DNA of 64,000 bases from Pseudomonas moorei (GTDB lineage: Bacteria; Pseudomonadota; Gammaproteobacteria; Pseudomonadales; Pseudomonadaceae), in the NCBI RefSeq assembly GCF_008801475.1, contig NZ_VZPP01000003.1, forward strand, positions 434,001 to 498,000, written 5' to 3'. The position numbers and the translations under genes were made by a program. This document shows positions 1-8,556 of this stretch, piece after piece. Numbering within the stretch: position 1 is the first letter of the stretch; every line of letters begins with the position of its first letter. The notes below the pieces were generated by a model. The model saw only the letters and a program-made list of their open reading frames with translations, had not been told where the DNA came from and did no database searches.

Positions 1-1111
1 GTGAATAACCCACCCGCGTGACGCCCCAGCCCAGGCGGCGATGGGGTAACGTCTTGTCAGCGAGCACGCCCTCCCAGGGCGGTGTGGCGTGCCAAAGGTG
101 ATCAGTATTTTCTTCAGTTGCTTTACCGCCCGGCACCGGCAGGCTGAACCACAACCCGCGTAACGGCACCCCACGGTCGAATACCCGGAACAACGGCGTC
201 AGGGCCTGTTGCCAACGGCTTATGCCCTCGACCTGCAAATCGCGAGACAGACGCAACAGGAAATCATGACTCATGGTGCCCTGTATCTGCGCCCAACCGC
301 TGTCGCGCAGGGGTTGCAGCAAGTTTTCCAACTGACGCTCCACGGCCAGCGGCGTCACGCCGGATGGCAGCAGACAACCCACCGCCTGGGTCGGGCGTTT
401 GTCCTGCTCCCATCGACTGTCGCAGACCTGCCACAGGTGCAGCGGTAACTGCCAGCGCAGCTGGCGCGCCAGGTCTCGCAGGTGACGCACACCGGCGTCC
501 ATCGCCCGGGCGTCAGTGCTTTGTTGCGAGTCCAGGGCCCAGATCACAGCGTCGAGGGCGCGCCAGCGGCTCAGGCCTTGCCACGGGGTGAAGCGGCCAG
601 CATCGAATCTGGTTTGGGTGCTGCCGCCCCAGAGCAGAATGGTGTCGTGGCCGGCGAGCCATTTTTTAGCGTTCAGGTTGGGGGCGATGGCGGTGATCTG
701 ATCAGGTTCGCCAACGACCAGCAGCAGGCGGACTTTGCGACGCCAAAGGAAACGGTGGTTTTCGTGCAGATATTCCTTTAATTCAGCGACCCAGGAATCG
801 TCTGCCGGACCGGGCTCTTTGCTTAATGGCGAAATCGGTGCATCAACCTCTACCCCTGTCACGCGCGTCGCCCAAGTCACCGCCAAACGATCCCAGGCCA
901 GCAGTATCACCGGACAGAACCCGCACAGGGCAACCCAGGTACCCGCCCCCCACAGCACCAACGATTTGAAGGGTAGTCGAGGCCAGCCGAAGTATTCATG
1001 GCTCAAGTCGTACAGCAGACAACCGACCACCACCAAGAGCGTCACGACCAGCAGATAGCCCGATCCCACTTTCACCAGAGAGCCTTTGCTCGCTTGCTTA
1101 CTCACCGCCAT
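1..1111 (-). CDS. IcmF/TssM-like membrane protein of a vgrG island (partial, C-terminus beyond window)
   Basis: An open minus-strand frame runs from an ATG at 1111 to the left edge without a stop (370 codons seen). Two hydrophobic segments lie at about residues 16-36 and 50-72, followed by a soluble region. The layout resembles the N-terminus of TssM/IcmF: two membrane helices, then a GTPase-like domain. At residues 129-141 (LLLVVGEPDQITA), where TssM has a Walker A loop, there is no GKS/T, so any nucleotide site is degenerate. The frame overlaps the preceding gene's stop by 14 bases, which suggests translational coupling downstream of vgrG. Similarity to TssM is inferred from topology and local pattern, not a database match; it may be a vgrG-linked accessory or effector-delivery protein rather than the core TssM. 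Confidence 0.6.
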   Translation of the reverse strand, partial: MAVSKQASKGSLVKVGSGYLLVVTLLVVVGCLLYDLSHEYFGWPRLPFKSLVLWGAGTWVALCGFCPVILLAWDRLAVTWATRVTGVEVDAPISPLSKEPGPADDSWVAELKEYLHENHRFLWRRKVRLLLVVGEPDQITAIAPNLNAKKWLAGHDTILLWGGSTQTRFDAGRFTPWQGLSRWRALDAVIWALDSQQSTDARAMDAGVRHLRDLARQLRWQLPLHLWQVCDSRWEQDKRPTQAVGCLLPSGVTPLAVERQLENLLQPLRDSGWAQIQGTMSHDFLLRLSRDLQVEGISRWQQALTPLFRVFDRGVPLRGLWFSLPVPGGKATEENTDHLWHATPPWEGVLADKTLPHRRLGWGVTRVGYS

Positions 1112-1754
1112 GAGGCACCGCCATTCCAATAGCCAATTGATTGTTTCCGTCCTGACTCAGCCAGCCACAAGGCTGCCCTGCCTGCCCCGCCTGCAACAAC
1201 GCCAGGGACATGCCGATGAAGGGCGCGAGTTGCGCCAGTACGCCCCAGTGTTCTGATAATTGATGTTCAGTGGCCGACCAGCCGCCTTTCACGAAAGCCC
1301 CCTGACTGGTTTTATCCAGCGCCAGACAGGTTGGCGGTGCTGCGTCCAGCCCGGCGTAGCGTTGCATCTGTACACAGAGTTCAGCGGGCGACTCGCTGGC
1401 CTCGCTCAACAGGTACTCACCCCTGTGCAATAACTGCCGGCCCCGGCAACTCACCAGCCAGACAAAGCCTGCTTCACCGGGCAGCTCTGGCTCTTCGGCA
1501 CTCGGCACCGACACCACCCCGGCGCACAACAGCCAATCAGCTTCGTCGCGACAATGCTGATTAAACCCATCGATCATTCGATCCAGATCGGACAGGTCCT
1601 GCAGAGGCAAACGCGCTTCGGGCAATGTCACGCCAGCCTTGGCCACGACCTCCACAAAGGCTGCCTCGCTGCTCTGATCTCCCACCCACGCGACACCTCG
1701 CAACAGCGGCCAGCGCTCCTTCAAATCAGGCAGGGCCAGGGTCAGTTGAGCCAA
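1098..1754 (-). CDS. unrecognised vgrG-linked accessory protein
   Basis: This 218-residue soluble protein sits between vgrG and the IcmF-like gene and overlaps both (13 bases with vgrG, 14 with the next gene), so the three form one unit. The only available start is a TTG at 1754, directly preceded by an in-frame TGA. There is no signal peptide or membrane segment. The C-terminal half (about 150-195) has a helical, small-residue pattern that could suit a thiolase-like fold, as reported for some T6SS accessory proteins, but that is only an impression. By context it could be an adaptor or chaperone for cargo loaded on the VgrG. Function is not assigned. Confidence 0.6.
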   Translation of the reverse strand: MAQLTLALPDLKERWPLLRGVAWVGDQSSEAAFVEVVAKAGVTLPEARLPLQDLSDLDRMIDGFNQHCRDEADWLLCAGVVSVPSAEEPELPGEAGFVWLVSCRGRQLLHRGEYLLSEASESPAELCVQMQRYAGLDAAPPTCLALDKTSQGAFVKGGWSATEHQLSEHWGVLAQLAPFIGMSLALLQAGQAGQPCGWLSQDGNNQLAIGMAVPHGGE

Positions 1755-3406
1755 TCATCCGTCCGCAGCTCAAACCCTTCCCCGCGCTTGTGCTTCTTCG
1801 CATCCACCAGATGCCCCAGGTTCAACTGGCTTTTGCCGCCGTACTCGGTGCTGAGCTTGACGTGCTCCTGGCCGCGCCGGTCTTCCAGGCGCAGTTTGTT
1901 GTTGGCCGGGGTGCGCAGCACATTGCGGGTGTAGTCGCGCTTGGCCAGGGTCACGTGATCGGGGTGTTGGTTGTCGTGCAGGGCGTGGGCGATGTAGGGG
2001 CGGTCGGGGTCGCCTTGTTCGAAGGCGATGGCCACTTCGGTGCCGGCGATCAGCGGCAGGTGCAGGCCGTGGGTGTCGCCGGCGTAGGCGCGGGCCAGGC
2101 GTAGCCACATGCTTTCCTGACCGGGGTTCCAGGTGTCGCGGTCGAACAGGAAGTTGACCCGGTAGCGCCCTTCAAGGTCGATCTCGGCGTAGGGGTCGTT
2201 GGCCTGGGGGTTGGTGACGCGGGCCGGGACGGTGCCGGCGATTTGCGGTTTGTCCACCAGCGGTGGCCGAAAGCAGATGGTCTCGGCGTAGGGCATGGCC
2301 TCGAAGCGGGCTTCGAAGCTGCGGTCGCGGGCGGCCTGGGTGACCAGCCCGGTGATGACCGCGCCGGGGGCGAAGGCCTGGGGCGCGCCGCCGGCGATTT
2401 TCAGGACCTGGCCGGGGGCCAGGGTGGCGCTGCTGCTGATGCCGCTGAGCCGGGTCTGCTCGTTGAGGTAGCGTTCATGGCGCAGGCGTGCGTAGAAGTA
2501 GCCGCTTTCGCTTTGCAGGTCTTCGTCCTGGAGGTAGGCGTTGCCGAGCTCGCGGTAGCCTTCGGCGTAGTGGTAGGCCTCGCCGTAGGTGGTGGTGGCG
2601 CCACGGGTCTGGTCGACGTCGCCGTCGAGGTAGGCGTGGGCATCGCGGTGGTGATAGGCGCGGACGTTAACCTGCCGTTCCACCACCTGATGGCGGGTTT
2701 GCAGGTCCCAGACGCCGTCCTCGTCGCTGCTGCTCAGGCCGGCGGGCGAATGGTGCGGCAGGCGCACGTCGAACTGGTAACCGCGCTGGTCGTCGCAAAA
2801 CTCCACCACGTCGATGCGCAGGCGCTCGTCGCTGGTGAAGCGGTACCAGATGCCGACGTCGGCGAGCAGGCGGCTGATGAACATCAGGTCGCTCTCGTTG
2901 TATTGCATCACCTGCGCGCGCCTGGGGTACTCGCGCACCAGACGAAACAGGAAATCCTGACCCCGGAAGCCATGGCGGCTGCGCAGGATGCTCTCGACGA
3001 TTTCCGGCACCGATTGCTGCTGGTAGATGCGGAACTGCCGGCCGCGATCGAGCAGGGCCAGGCGCGGTTGCAGGGTGATCTCGTAGCGCGCTTCGTCCAC
3101 CGACGCGGACAAGCGCTTGAAGCCGCTGACCACACCGAACAGGGTGCGCAACGGCTTGACCTCGGGCAACTTCAGCCCCGGCAAGGGCTTAATCGGCGGC
3201 GCGTGCAGGCTGAACCGCGCGTCCTGGCCGAGCAATTGTGGGGCACCGAGGTCGAGGTCGGTGCTGGTGAATTCGATGGTGTAGAGGAAGGGCTCGCTCA
3301 GGCGCTCGGTGCCGTGGAAGGCGAGTACGTCGAGGGTGGCGTCGAGGTTGCGGACCTGGATTTTGTGGCGGCTGTGGTCGAAGAAAATACGCGGGGCGAT
3401 TTGCAA
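1742..3406 (-). CDS. vgrG: type VI secretion spike protein VgrG (TssI), short form
   Basis: VgrG forms the trimeric tip of the type VI secretion needle and carries effectors out of the cell. The 554 residues cover the gp27-like N-terminal part (from about residue 25, with LDVLAFHGTERLSEPFLY) and the gp5-like OB domain (about 385-470, with WLRLARAYAGDTHG and GTEVAIAFEQGDPDRP). The protein ends at FELRTDDWLN, exactly where longer VgrGs continue into the DUF2345 beta-helix extension, so the spike is short. Start is TTG at 3406, preceded by GGGAGG at good spacing; no better upstream start is seen. It leads a cluster with two overlapping downstream genes, a typical 'orphan vgrG' cargo island. Confidence 0.9.
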   Translation of the reverse strand: MQIAPRIFFDHSRHKIQVRNLDATLDVLAFHGTERLSEPFLYTIEFTSTDLDLGAPQLLGQDARFSLHAPPIKPLPGLKLPEVKPLRTLFGVVSGFKRLSASVDEARYEITLQPRLALLDRGRQFRIYQQQSVPEIVESILRSRHGFRGQDFLFRLVREYPRRAQVMQYNESDLMFISRLLADVGIWYRFTSDERLRIDVVEFCDDQRGYQFDVRLPHHSPAGLSSSDEDGVWDLQTRHQVVERQVNVRAYHHRDAHAYLDGDVDQTRGATTTYGEAYHYAEGYRELGNAYLQDEDLQSESGYFYARLRHERYLNEQTRLSGISSSATLAPGQVLKIAGGAPQAFAPGAVITGLVTQAARDRSFEARFEAMPYAETICFRPPLVDKPQIAGTVPARVTNPQANDPYAEIDLEGRYRVNFLFDRDTWNPGQESMWLRLARAYAGDTHGLHLPLIAGTEVAIAFEQGDPDRPYIAHALHDNQHPDHVTLAKRDYTRNVLRTPANNKLRLEDRRGQEHVKLSTEYGGKSQLNLGHLVDAKKHKRGEGFELRTDDWLN

Positions 3407-3622
3407 AATTCAGACCTCCCTGGCCTGTTTGAGGTGCACGGGGAGGCATTTTTTCCACCCTCGTTCAAGCGCGTGACAGCTTTCACGAAGGTGAAAAGGG
3501 TTGAAATAGGAGGTTTCCGAGGGTGGTGTAGGAGGCTTCCGTATCTGGATGCGACGGGGTTGTAGGAATTTTTTGGGCAGTGAGTTTCCTGTGGCGATCC
3601 CCCCTCGCCACAGACCTGCCCG
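3407..3622. other. intergenic region upstream of vgrG with two small inverted repeats
   Basis: The 216 bases hold no gene. TTTCAC/GTGAAA form a small inverted repeat near 3481-3497, upstream of the vgrG start, and could be part of its regulatory region. A second hairpin, TGTGGCGA/TCGCCACA at 3590-3612, looks like a decayed REP element and lies just past the 3' end of the LysE gene. I cannot place a confident promoter here. Confidence 0.4.
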
Positions 3623-4210
3623 TCATTCGGCAATCAGGTAAACCGCACTGACCGCCAGCATCAACGCCATCACCCGGTTAAACCAGCGCATGCCCGCCGG
3701 GTTGTCGAGGTAGCCGCGCAGAAAAGTCCCGGCGTAGGCCCAGCAGCCCACCGACAGGTAGCAAATCACCAGGTACACCGCCGCAAATTGCCAGACCAGC
3801 CGCGCCTCGCCATCGGCGACAAACGCCCCCATACCAGCCACGCAGGCCAGCCAGGCTTTCGGGTTGAGCCATTGCATCACGGCGCCATACAGCATCGACG
3901 GCGCACGGTTTGCGTCCTTCGCCTCAAGCTGCCCATTGTCGGCGGCGAGCTTGTACGCCATGTACAACAGGAACGCCACGCCCGCCCACTGCACCACCCG
4001 TGTCATCGCCGGCCACAGTCGCAACACCTCGTGCAACCCCAGCCCCATCAACACCAGCAGCAACACAAAGCCCAGGGTCGCCCCGGCCACATGCCGCTGA
4101 CTGGCACGAAAGCCGAAGCGCGCCCCGGAACTCAACGCCACGATATTCACCGGCCCCGGCGTAATCGAAGCGGCCAACGCAAACGCCGCCATGGACATCA
4201 TCAGACTCAT
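3623..4210 (-). CDS. LysE/RhtB family amino-acid exporter
   Basis: A 195-residue inner-membrane protein with about six hydrophobic segments and the family signature TPGPVN at residues 17-22 (preceded by the usual hydrophobic first helix). LysE/RhtB proteins export amino acids or homoserine lactone-like compounds. A longer reading from 4246 adds 12 polar residues without a better ribosome site; the ATG at 4210 starts the membrane domain directly. It is transcribed in the same direction as the MocR regulator upstream, and a second LysE homologue lies at 6.7 kb. Substrate cannot be deduced. Confidence 0.88.
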   Translation of the reverse strand: MSLMMSMAAFALAASITPGPVNIVALSSGARFGFRASQRHVAGATLGFVLLLVLMGLGLHEVLRLWPAMTRVVQWAGVAFLLYMAYKLAADNGQLEAKDANRAPSMLYGAVMQWLNPKAWLACVAGMGAFVADGEARLVWQFAAVYLVICYLSVGCWAYAGTFLRGYLDNPAGMRWFNRVMALMLAVSAVYLIAE

Positions 4211-4286
4211 CGCACACCTGTTCCTGTCAGTTGAACCAGGCCCCAAGGTAAAGCGCCTGCTGGCGTGCGTATTGAAGAAAACTGCC

Positions 4287-5639
4287 CTAGGCGTAAAAGC
4301 CGACCACCCTTTTCACTTTCACCAGCGCCTGGCGCAGCGAGTCCATGTCCACCGAGCCCAGCGCCAGGCGGATCGCGTGGGGTACATGGGCCGAGATCGC
4401 AAAGGGGTCGGCCGGCGAGACCGAGACCTGCTCGCGCATCAAGGCCATGGCGATCTGGTCGGCGCGGGCATCGTCGGTCAATGGCAGCCAGATGAAATAC
4501 GAAGAAGGATGAGTGACGGTCCTCAGTCCCGCCAGTTCCTTGCGCGCCAGGGCCTGCCTGGCCTGGGCGTCCGCACGCTTCTGTGCTTCGAGCTTGAGGA
4601 CGGTGCCGTCGTCGAGCCAGGCGCAGGCGATGGCGGTCATCACGCCGGGCGTGTTCCAGGTGGTCGCCATGATCGTGCGCTCGAAGGCCGCGACCCAGGG
4701 CGCGGGCGCGGCAATGAATCCGACACGCAAGCCAGTGGCGATATTCTTCGACAGGCCTGAAACGTACACCGTCCTTTCCGGCGCTATCGTCGCCAGGGGT
4801 GGCGGAACGTCTTCGGCCAGAAAGGCGTAGGCCGCGTCTTCGATGATCTTCAGATCATGCTTGCGCGCGATCGACACCAACTGCTCCCGCTGGTCGGCGG
4901 CCATCACCCAGCCCAAGGGGTTGTGCAGCGTTGGCATCGTGTACAGGGCCCGAACCGAACGGGTCCGGCACAAGGCTTCGAGGGCTGCCAGATCAGGGCC
5001 CTTGTCCGTGACCGGAATGGGCAACAGCTCCAGATGCAGGGTTTCGGCCAGTGTCTTGAAACCGGGGTATGTCAACGCATCAGCAGCGATCACATCGCCG
5101 GGCTTGAGCAAGGTCATCAAGGTCACCGCCAGACCGTGCTGGGCGCCACTGACGATCATGACCTGTTCGGCCGGCACGTTGAGCCCGCGTTCAATCAGGT
5201 GCCGCGCCACCGAGGCCCGTTCGTGCAGACGCCCCGCGTGGGGCTGGTAACGCAGCAGCGCTTCCAGGTCACCGGACAACGCCAACTGCCGCAGGGCATT
5301 GCGCAACAGATCGGCCTGCCCGGGCAACGACGGGTAGTTGAAGTTGAGGTCGATCATCCCCGCCGCGACCACCGACTGGGCGATGCCTTGCCCGGGCGGC
5401 AGCGACGTCTCCCGGACAAAGGTGCCGCGCCCGGTTTCGCCGCTGACCAGACCCATGCGCTCAAGCTCGGCGTACACCCGGCTCGCCGTGACCAGCGCCA
5501 GGCCTTGCTCAGTGGCGAGCTGCCGGTGAGTCGGCAAGCGCGTGCCGGGCGACAGGCGACCGGAGCGGATGTCGGCGGCAAAAGCGTCTACCAGGGATTT
5601 GTAGCGGGAACGAGGCATGTCGAGTTGTATCCATGACAA
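4287..5639 (-). CDS. MocR-type regulator (GntR winged helix fused to PLP aminotransferase domain)
   Basis: Residues 10-78 form a GntR winged-helix domain (SGRLSPGTRLPTHRQLA and GLVSGETGRGTFV). Residues about 120-440 are a class I aminotransferase-like domain; the PLP-binding lysine is expected at about 298 in VSGLSKN, with the HNPLG motif at 239-243. MocR proteins sense an amino-acid or vitamin B6-type ligand through PLP and usually control a divergent gene. Here that is the EamA exporter starting 69 bases away. The TTG at 5639 keeps the conserved N-terminal WIQLD segment; an ATG at 5618 is an alternative and neither has a clear Shine-Dalgarno. Confidence 0.9.
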   Translation of the reverse strand: MSWIQLDMPRSRYKSLVDAFAADIRSGRLSPGTRLPTHRQLATEQGLALVTASRVYAELERMGLVSGETGRGTFVRETSLPPGQGIAQSVVAAGMIDLNFNYPSLPGQADLLRNALRQLALSGDLEALLRYQPHAGRLHERASVARHLIERGLNVPAEQVMIVSGAQHGLAVTLMTLLKPGDVIAADALTYPGFKTLAETLHLELLPIPVTDKGPDLAALEALCRTRSVRALYTMPTLHNPLGWVMAADQREQLVSIARKHDLKIIEDAAYAFLAEDVPPPLATIAPERTVYVSGLSKNIATGLRVGFIAAPAPWVAAFERTIMATTWNTPGVMTAIACAWLDDGTVLKLEAQKRADAQARQALARKELAGLRTVTHPSSYFIWLPLTDDARADQIAMALMREQVSVSPADPFAISAHVPHAIRLALGSVDMDSLRQALVKVKRVVGFYA

Positions 5640-5707
5640 TTTTTTGATTGTACCGATAGTCGATCATAGGATGGCTTTCGTGCAACCAGACTTTGAGCGA
5701 GAGCGCG

Positions 5708-6604
5708 ATGGAACGGACTTCGAACCTGCAACACCGATTAGTGCAAAGCCATGCCAGCGGCTGGATCAATGGCCTGATCGGCGTGCTGATCTTCAGCGGA
5801 TCGCTGCCAGCAACGCGGGTGGCGGTACTGGAATTCGATCCGGTATTCCTCACCGTCGCCCGCGCCACCCTCGCGGCGATCCTGGCACTGTGCCTGTTGC
5901 TGCTGTTTAAGGAAAAACGCCCCGCGCGCCAGCAACTGCTGCCCTTGGCCATCGTGGCGTCAGGTGTGGTGGTCGGCTTTCCCTTGCTGACGGCACTGGC
6001 GCTGCAGTACGTGACCTCGGCCCATTCCATCGTATTCGTCGGCCTGTTGCCGCTGGCGACTGCGGTGTTCGGGGTCTTGCGCGGTGGCGAGCGGCCCCGA
6101 CCGGTGTTCTGGGTGTTCTCGGTGCTCGGCAGCCTGTTGGTCGTTGGCTTCGCGATCTCCCAAGGCCTGACCGCTTCGCCCCAGGGTGACCTGTTGATGC
6201 TGCTGGCGATCCTGGCCTGCGGCCTCGGCTATGCCGAAGGCGCGAAGCTGTCCAGGACGCTCGGTGGCTGGCAGGTGATTTGCTGGGCGCTGGTGTTAGC
6301 GCTGCCGGTCATGGCGCTGGTGACGTGGTGGCGGGCGCCGGCAACCTTTGCCAACATCAGCGCGCCCGCCTGGTTCAGCCTGGCGTATGTGTCGCTGTTC
6401 AGCATGTTGATCGGGTTTGTGTTCTGGTACCGCGGCCTCGCCCAGGGTGGAATCGCCGCCGTTGGCCAACTGCAATTGCTGCAGCCGTTTTTCGGCCTGA
6501 CGCTGGCGGCAACCTTGCTGCACGAACACGTCAGCCTGGGCATGCTCGGGGTGACGGTCGCGGTGATCCTCTGCGTCGCCGGGGCGAAAAGATGCGCCCG
6601 TTAA
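5708..6604 (+). CDS. EamA/DMT family transporter, divergent from MocR regulator
   Basis: A 298-residue protein with about ten hydrophobic segments arranged as two EamA repeats (VLIFSGSLPATRVAV in the first; AWFSLAYVSLFSMLIGFVFW in the second). Such drug/metabolite transporters mostly export amino acids or related metabolites. It is divergent from the MocR gene and is the likely regulatory target. An upstream TTG at 5693 is possible, but the ATG at 5708 after a GAGCGAGAG stretch is preferred. Substrate is unknown. Confidence 0.87.
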   Translation: MERTSNLQHRLVQSHASGWINGLIGVLIFSGSLPATRVAVLEFDPVFLTVARATLAAILALCLLLLFKEKRPARQQLLPLAIVASGVVVGFPLLTALALQYVTSAHSIVFVGLLPLATAVFGVLRGGERPRPVFWVFSVLGSLLVVGFAISQGLTASPQGDLLMLLAILACGLGYAEGAKLSRTLGGWQVICWALVLALPVMALVTWWRAPATFANISAPAWFSLAYVSLFSMLIGFVFWYRGLAQGGIAAVGQLQLLQPFFGLTLAATLLHEHVSLGMLGVTVAVILCVAGAKRCAR

Positions 6605-6694
6605 CCACTGATACGGCACTTTAGGTCAGTGACTGTACGGGGCGGCCCCTTCGAGGGCTGTGATAAAAATACGCTCTCGTCACTGGAGCCGATC

Positions 6695-7315
6695 ATGGAC
6701 CTCGCCACCCTCTCCCTCTTTCTCCCGGCCTGCTTCGCCCTGAACATGGCGCCCGGCCCGAACAACCTGCTGTCGGTGAGCAACTCGACCCGCTACGGCT
6801 ATCGCACCGCGTGCCTGGCCGGCGTCGGCCGCCTGCTGGCGTTCGCCGGGATGATCGCCCTGGCCTCGGCTGGTCTGGCGGTGGTGCTGCAAACCTCGGA
6901 ACTGTTGTTCTACGGGATCAAGATTCTCGGTGCGGCGTACCTGTTCTACCTGGCCTGGCAGTTGTGGCGCGCCGACCCCGGCGTTACGAGCGTAGTGACC
7001 GGCGCGCCCGTGGGCCTGCTGGCGCTGGCCCGGCAAGAGTTCCTGGTGGCAGCAGGCAACCCGAAGGCGATCCTGATCTTCACCGCGTTCTTGCCGCAGT
7101 TCGTTGACTCGACCCGCGCCATCACCCCGCAATTCGCGGTGTTGGGCGCCCTGTTCCTGATACTGGAATGGATCGCCATCGCCGCCTACGCCTACCTGGG
7201 CCTGCACATGCGCCGCTGGTTCGCCAAGCCGTCGGGCAAGCGCATCTTCAACCGCTGCTGCGCGGGGCTGCTGTCGGCGGCGGCTTCGGTGTTGTTGATG
7301 GCGCGTCGGGCCTGA
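6695..7315 (+). CDS. LysE/RhtB family amino-acid exporter
   Basis: A 206-residue membrane protein with the LysE signature MAPGPNNL near residues 16-23 and about six hydrophobic segments. Start ATG at 6695 follows CTGGAG at suitable spacing; the frame is open upstream but without a ribosome site. It lies 90 bases after the EamA gene in the same direction and 98 bases before a second EamA gene, so an exporter cluster is formed. The substrate is probably an amino acid or derivative; no more specific prediction is possible. Confidence 0.88.
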   Translation: MDLATLSLFLPACFALNMAPGPNNLLSVSNSTRYGYRTACLAGVGRLLAFAGMIALASAGLAVVLQTSELLFYGIKILGAAYLFYLAWQLWRADPGVTSVVTGAPVGLLALARQEFLVAAGNPKAILIFTAFLPQFVDSTRAITPQFAVLGALFLILEWIAIAAYAYLGLHMRRWFAKPSGKRIFNRCCAGLLSAAASVLLMARRA

Positions 7316-7413
7316 GCCGTTTTTATTCATGGCCTTCTGCGCCAGCATGGATCGGCAACTGCGCCTGTGACTAAATAGGTCATCCCGCCATTGCCGTGAA
7401 AGCCAGGCCCCAA

Positions 7414-8454
7414 ATGAACATAAGCATTCTGTATGCCCTTGCCGCCGCTGCGCTCTTTGGTGCAAGTACACCGTTGGCCAAGCTGCTGGGGCTGAACCTT
7501 TCGCCCATCCTCCTGGCCGGGCTGCTGTACATGGGCAGCGGCCTGGGACTGAGCGTCGCCCGATTGATCCGCGACCGTGGCTGGCGCCCCAGCGGGCTGA
7601 CCGCTGCGGAATGGCCCTGGCTGATCGGCGCAATTGCCTTTGGCGGGATTCTCGGCCCCGTGGCCTTGATGTTCGGCTTGACCTCAACCTCTGGCGCCAC
7701 AGCCTCCTTGATGCTGAACCTCGAATCCGTGCTGACCGCCGTGCTGGCGTGGGTGGTGTTTAAAGAGAACGCCGACCGACGCATCGTCCTCGGCATGCTG
7801 GCAATCGTTGCAGGGGGCGTGCTGCTGGCCTGGCCACAGGGAGCGGTTCACGCCCAGGGCTGGACCGGACCGCTGTTGGTCGCCCTGGCCTGTGCCTGTT
7901 GGGCTATCGATAACAACCTGACGCGCAAAGTCTCAGCCTCCGACGCGCTGTTCATTGCGGGTGTAAAGGGTTTGTGCGCCGGGTTGGTGAACTGCTCCCT
8001 GGCGCTGTCACTCGGCGCATCGTTGCCACAGATGACGGTACTGGGCCCAACCCTGATCGTCGGTTTCCTCGGTTACGGTATCAGCCTGGTGTTGTTTGTG
8101 CTGGCCTTGCGCGGGCTGGGATCGGCACGCACGGGCGCCTACTTTTCCACCGCGCCGTTCCTCGGCGCCGCCATAGCCATCCTGCTGCTGGGCGAATCGG
8201 TGACGGCGAGTTTTTGGGCGGCCTCATTGTTGATGGGCCTGGGGGTCTGGATTCATCTCAAGGAAAGCCATGCCCATGAGCATGAACACCAGGCACTGCT
8301 TCACCGACATCGACACGTCCACGATGAACACCACCAACACGACCATGAATTTGAGTGGGACGGCACCGAACCCCACAGCCATGAACACCAACACACGCCC
8401 ATGCGGCACAGTCACGCGCACTTTCCAGACATCCATCATCGTCACAAGCACTAG
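7414..8454 (+). CDS. EamA/DMT family transporter with histidine-rich C-terminal tail
   Basis: About 285 residues form a ten-helix EamA double repeat (ALFGASTPLAKLL near the start, GLGSARTGAYFSTAPFLGAA in the second repeat). The last ~60 residues are an extended hydrophilic tail made largely of histidine with Asp and Glu (HAHEHEHQ, HRHRHVHDEHHQHDHE, HSHEHQH, HHRHKH). The tail should bind divalent metals such as zinc, nickel or cobalt, and may act as a buffer or sensor. Whether the transporter itself moves metal or a metabolite is unknown. Start ATG at 7414; a GTG at 7396 is possible. Confidence 0.85.
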   Translation: MNISILYALAAAALFGASTPLAKLLGLNLSPILLAGLLYMGSGLGLSVARLIRDRGWRPSGLTAAEWPWLIGAIAFGGILGPVALMFGLTSTSGATASLMLNLESVLTAVLAWVVFKENADRRIVLGMLAIVAGGVLLAWPQGAVHAQGWTGPLLVALACACWAIDNNLTRKVSASDALFIAGVKGLCAGLVNCSLALSLGASLPQMTVLGPTLIVGFLGYGISLVLFVLALRGLGSARTGAYFSTAPFLGAAIAILLLGESVTASFWAASLLMGLGVWIHLKESHAHEHEHQALLHRHRHVHDEHHQHDHEFEWDGTEPHSHEHQHTPMRHSHAHFPDIHHRHKH

Positions 8455-8556
8455 TCGAGCACCGGCAGGGCCTGACGGATCGCTGCTTGAAACGGTCCGG
8501 AATTCCCTGTCGATTTTCCGGTGGAGACCACAGGATTCGCGCTCTATGCTGGCCCC

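Noticed and set aside
2243..3565. A 440-codon plus-strand frame opposite vgrG
   Set aside because: Low-complexity valine/alanine/glycine translation typical of antisense GC-rich sequence.
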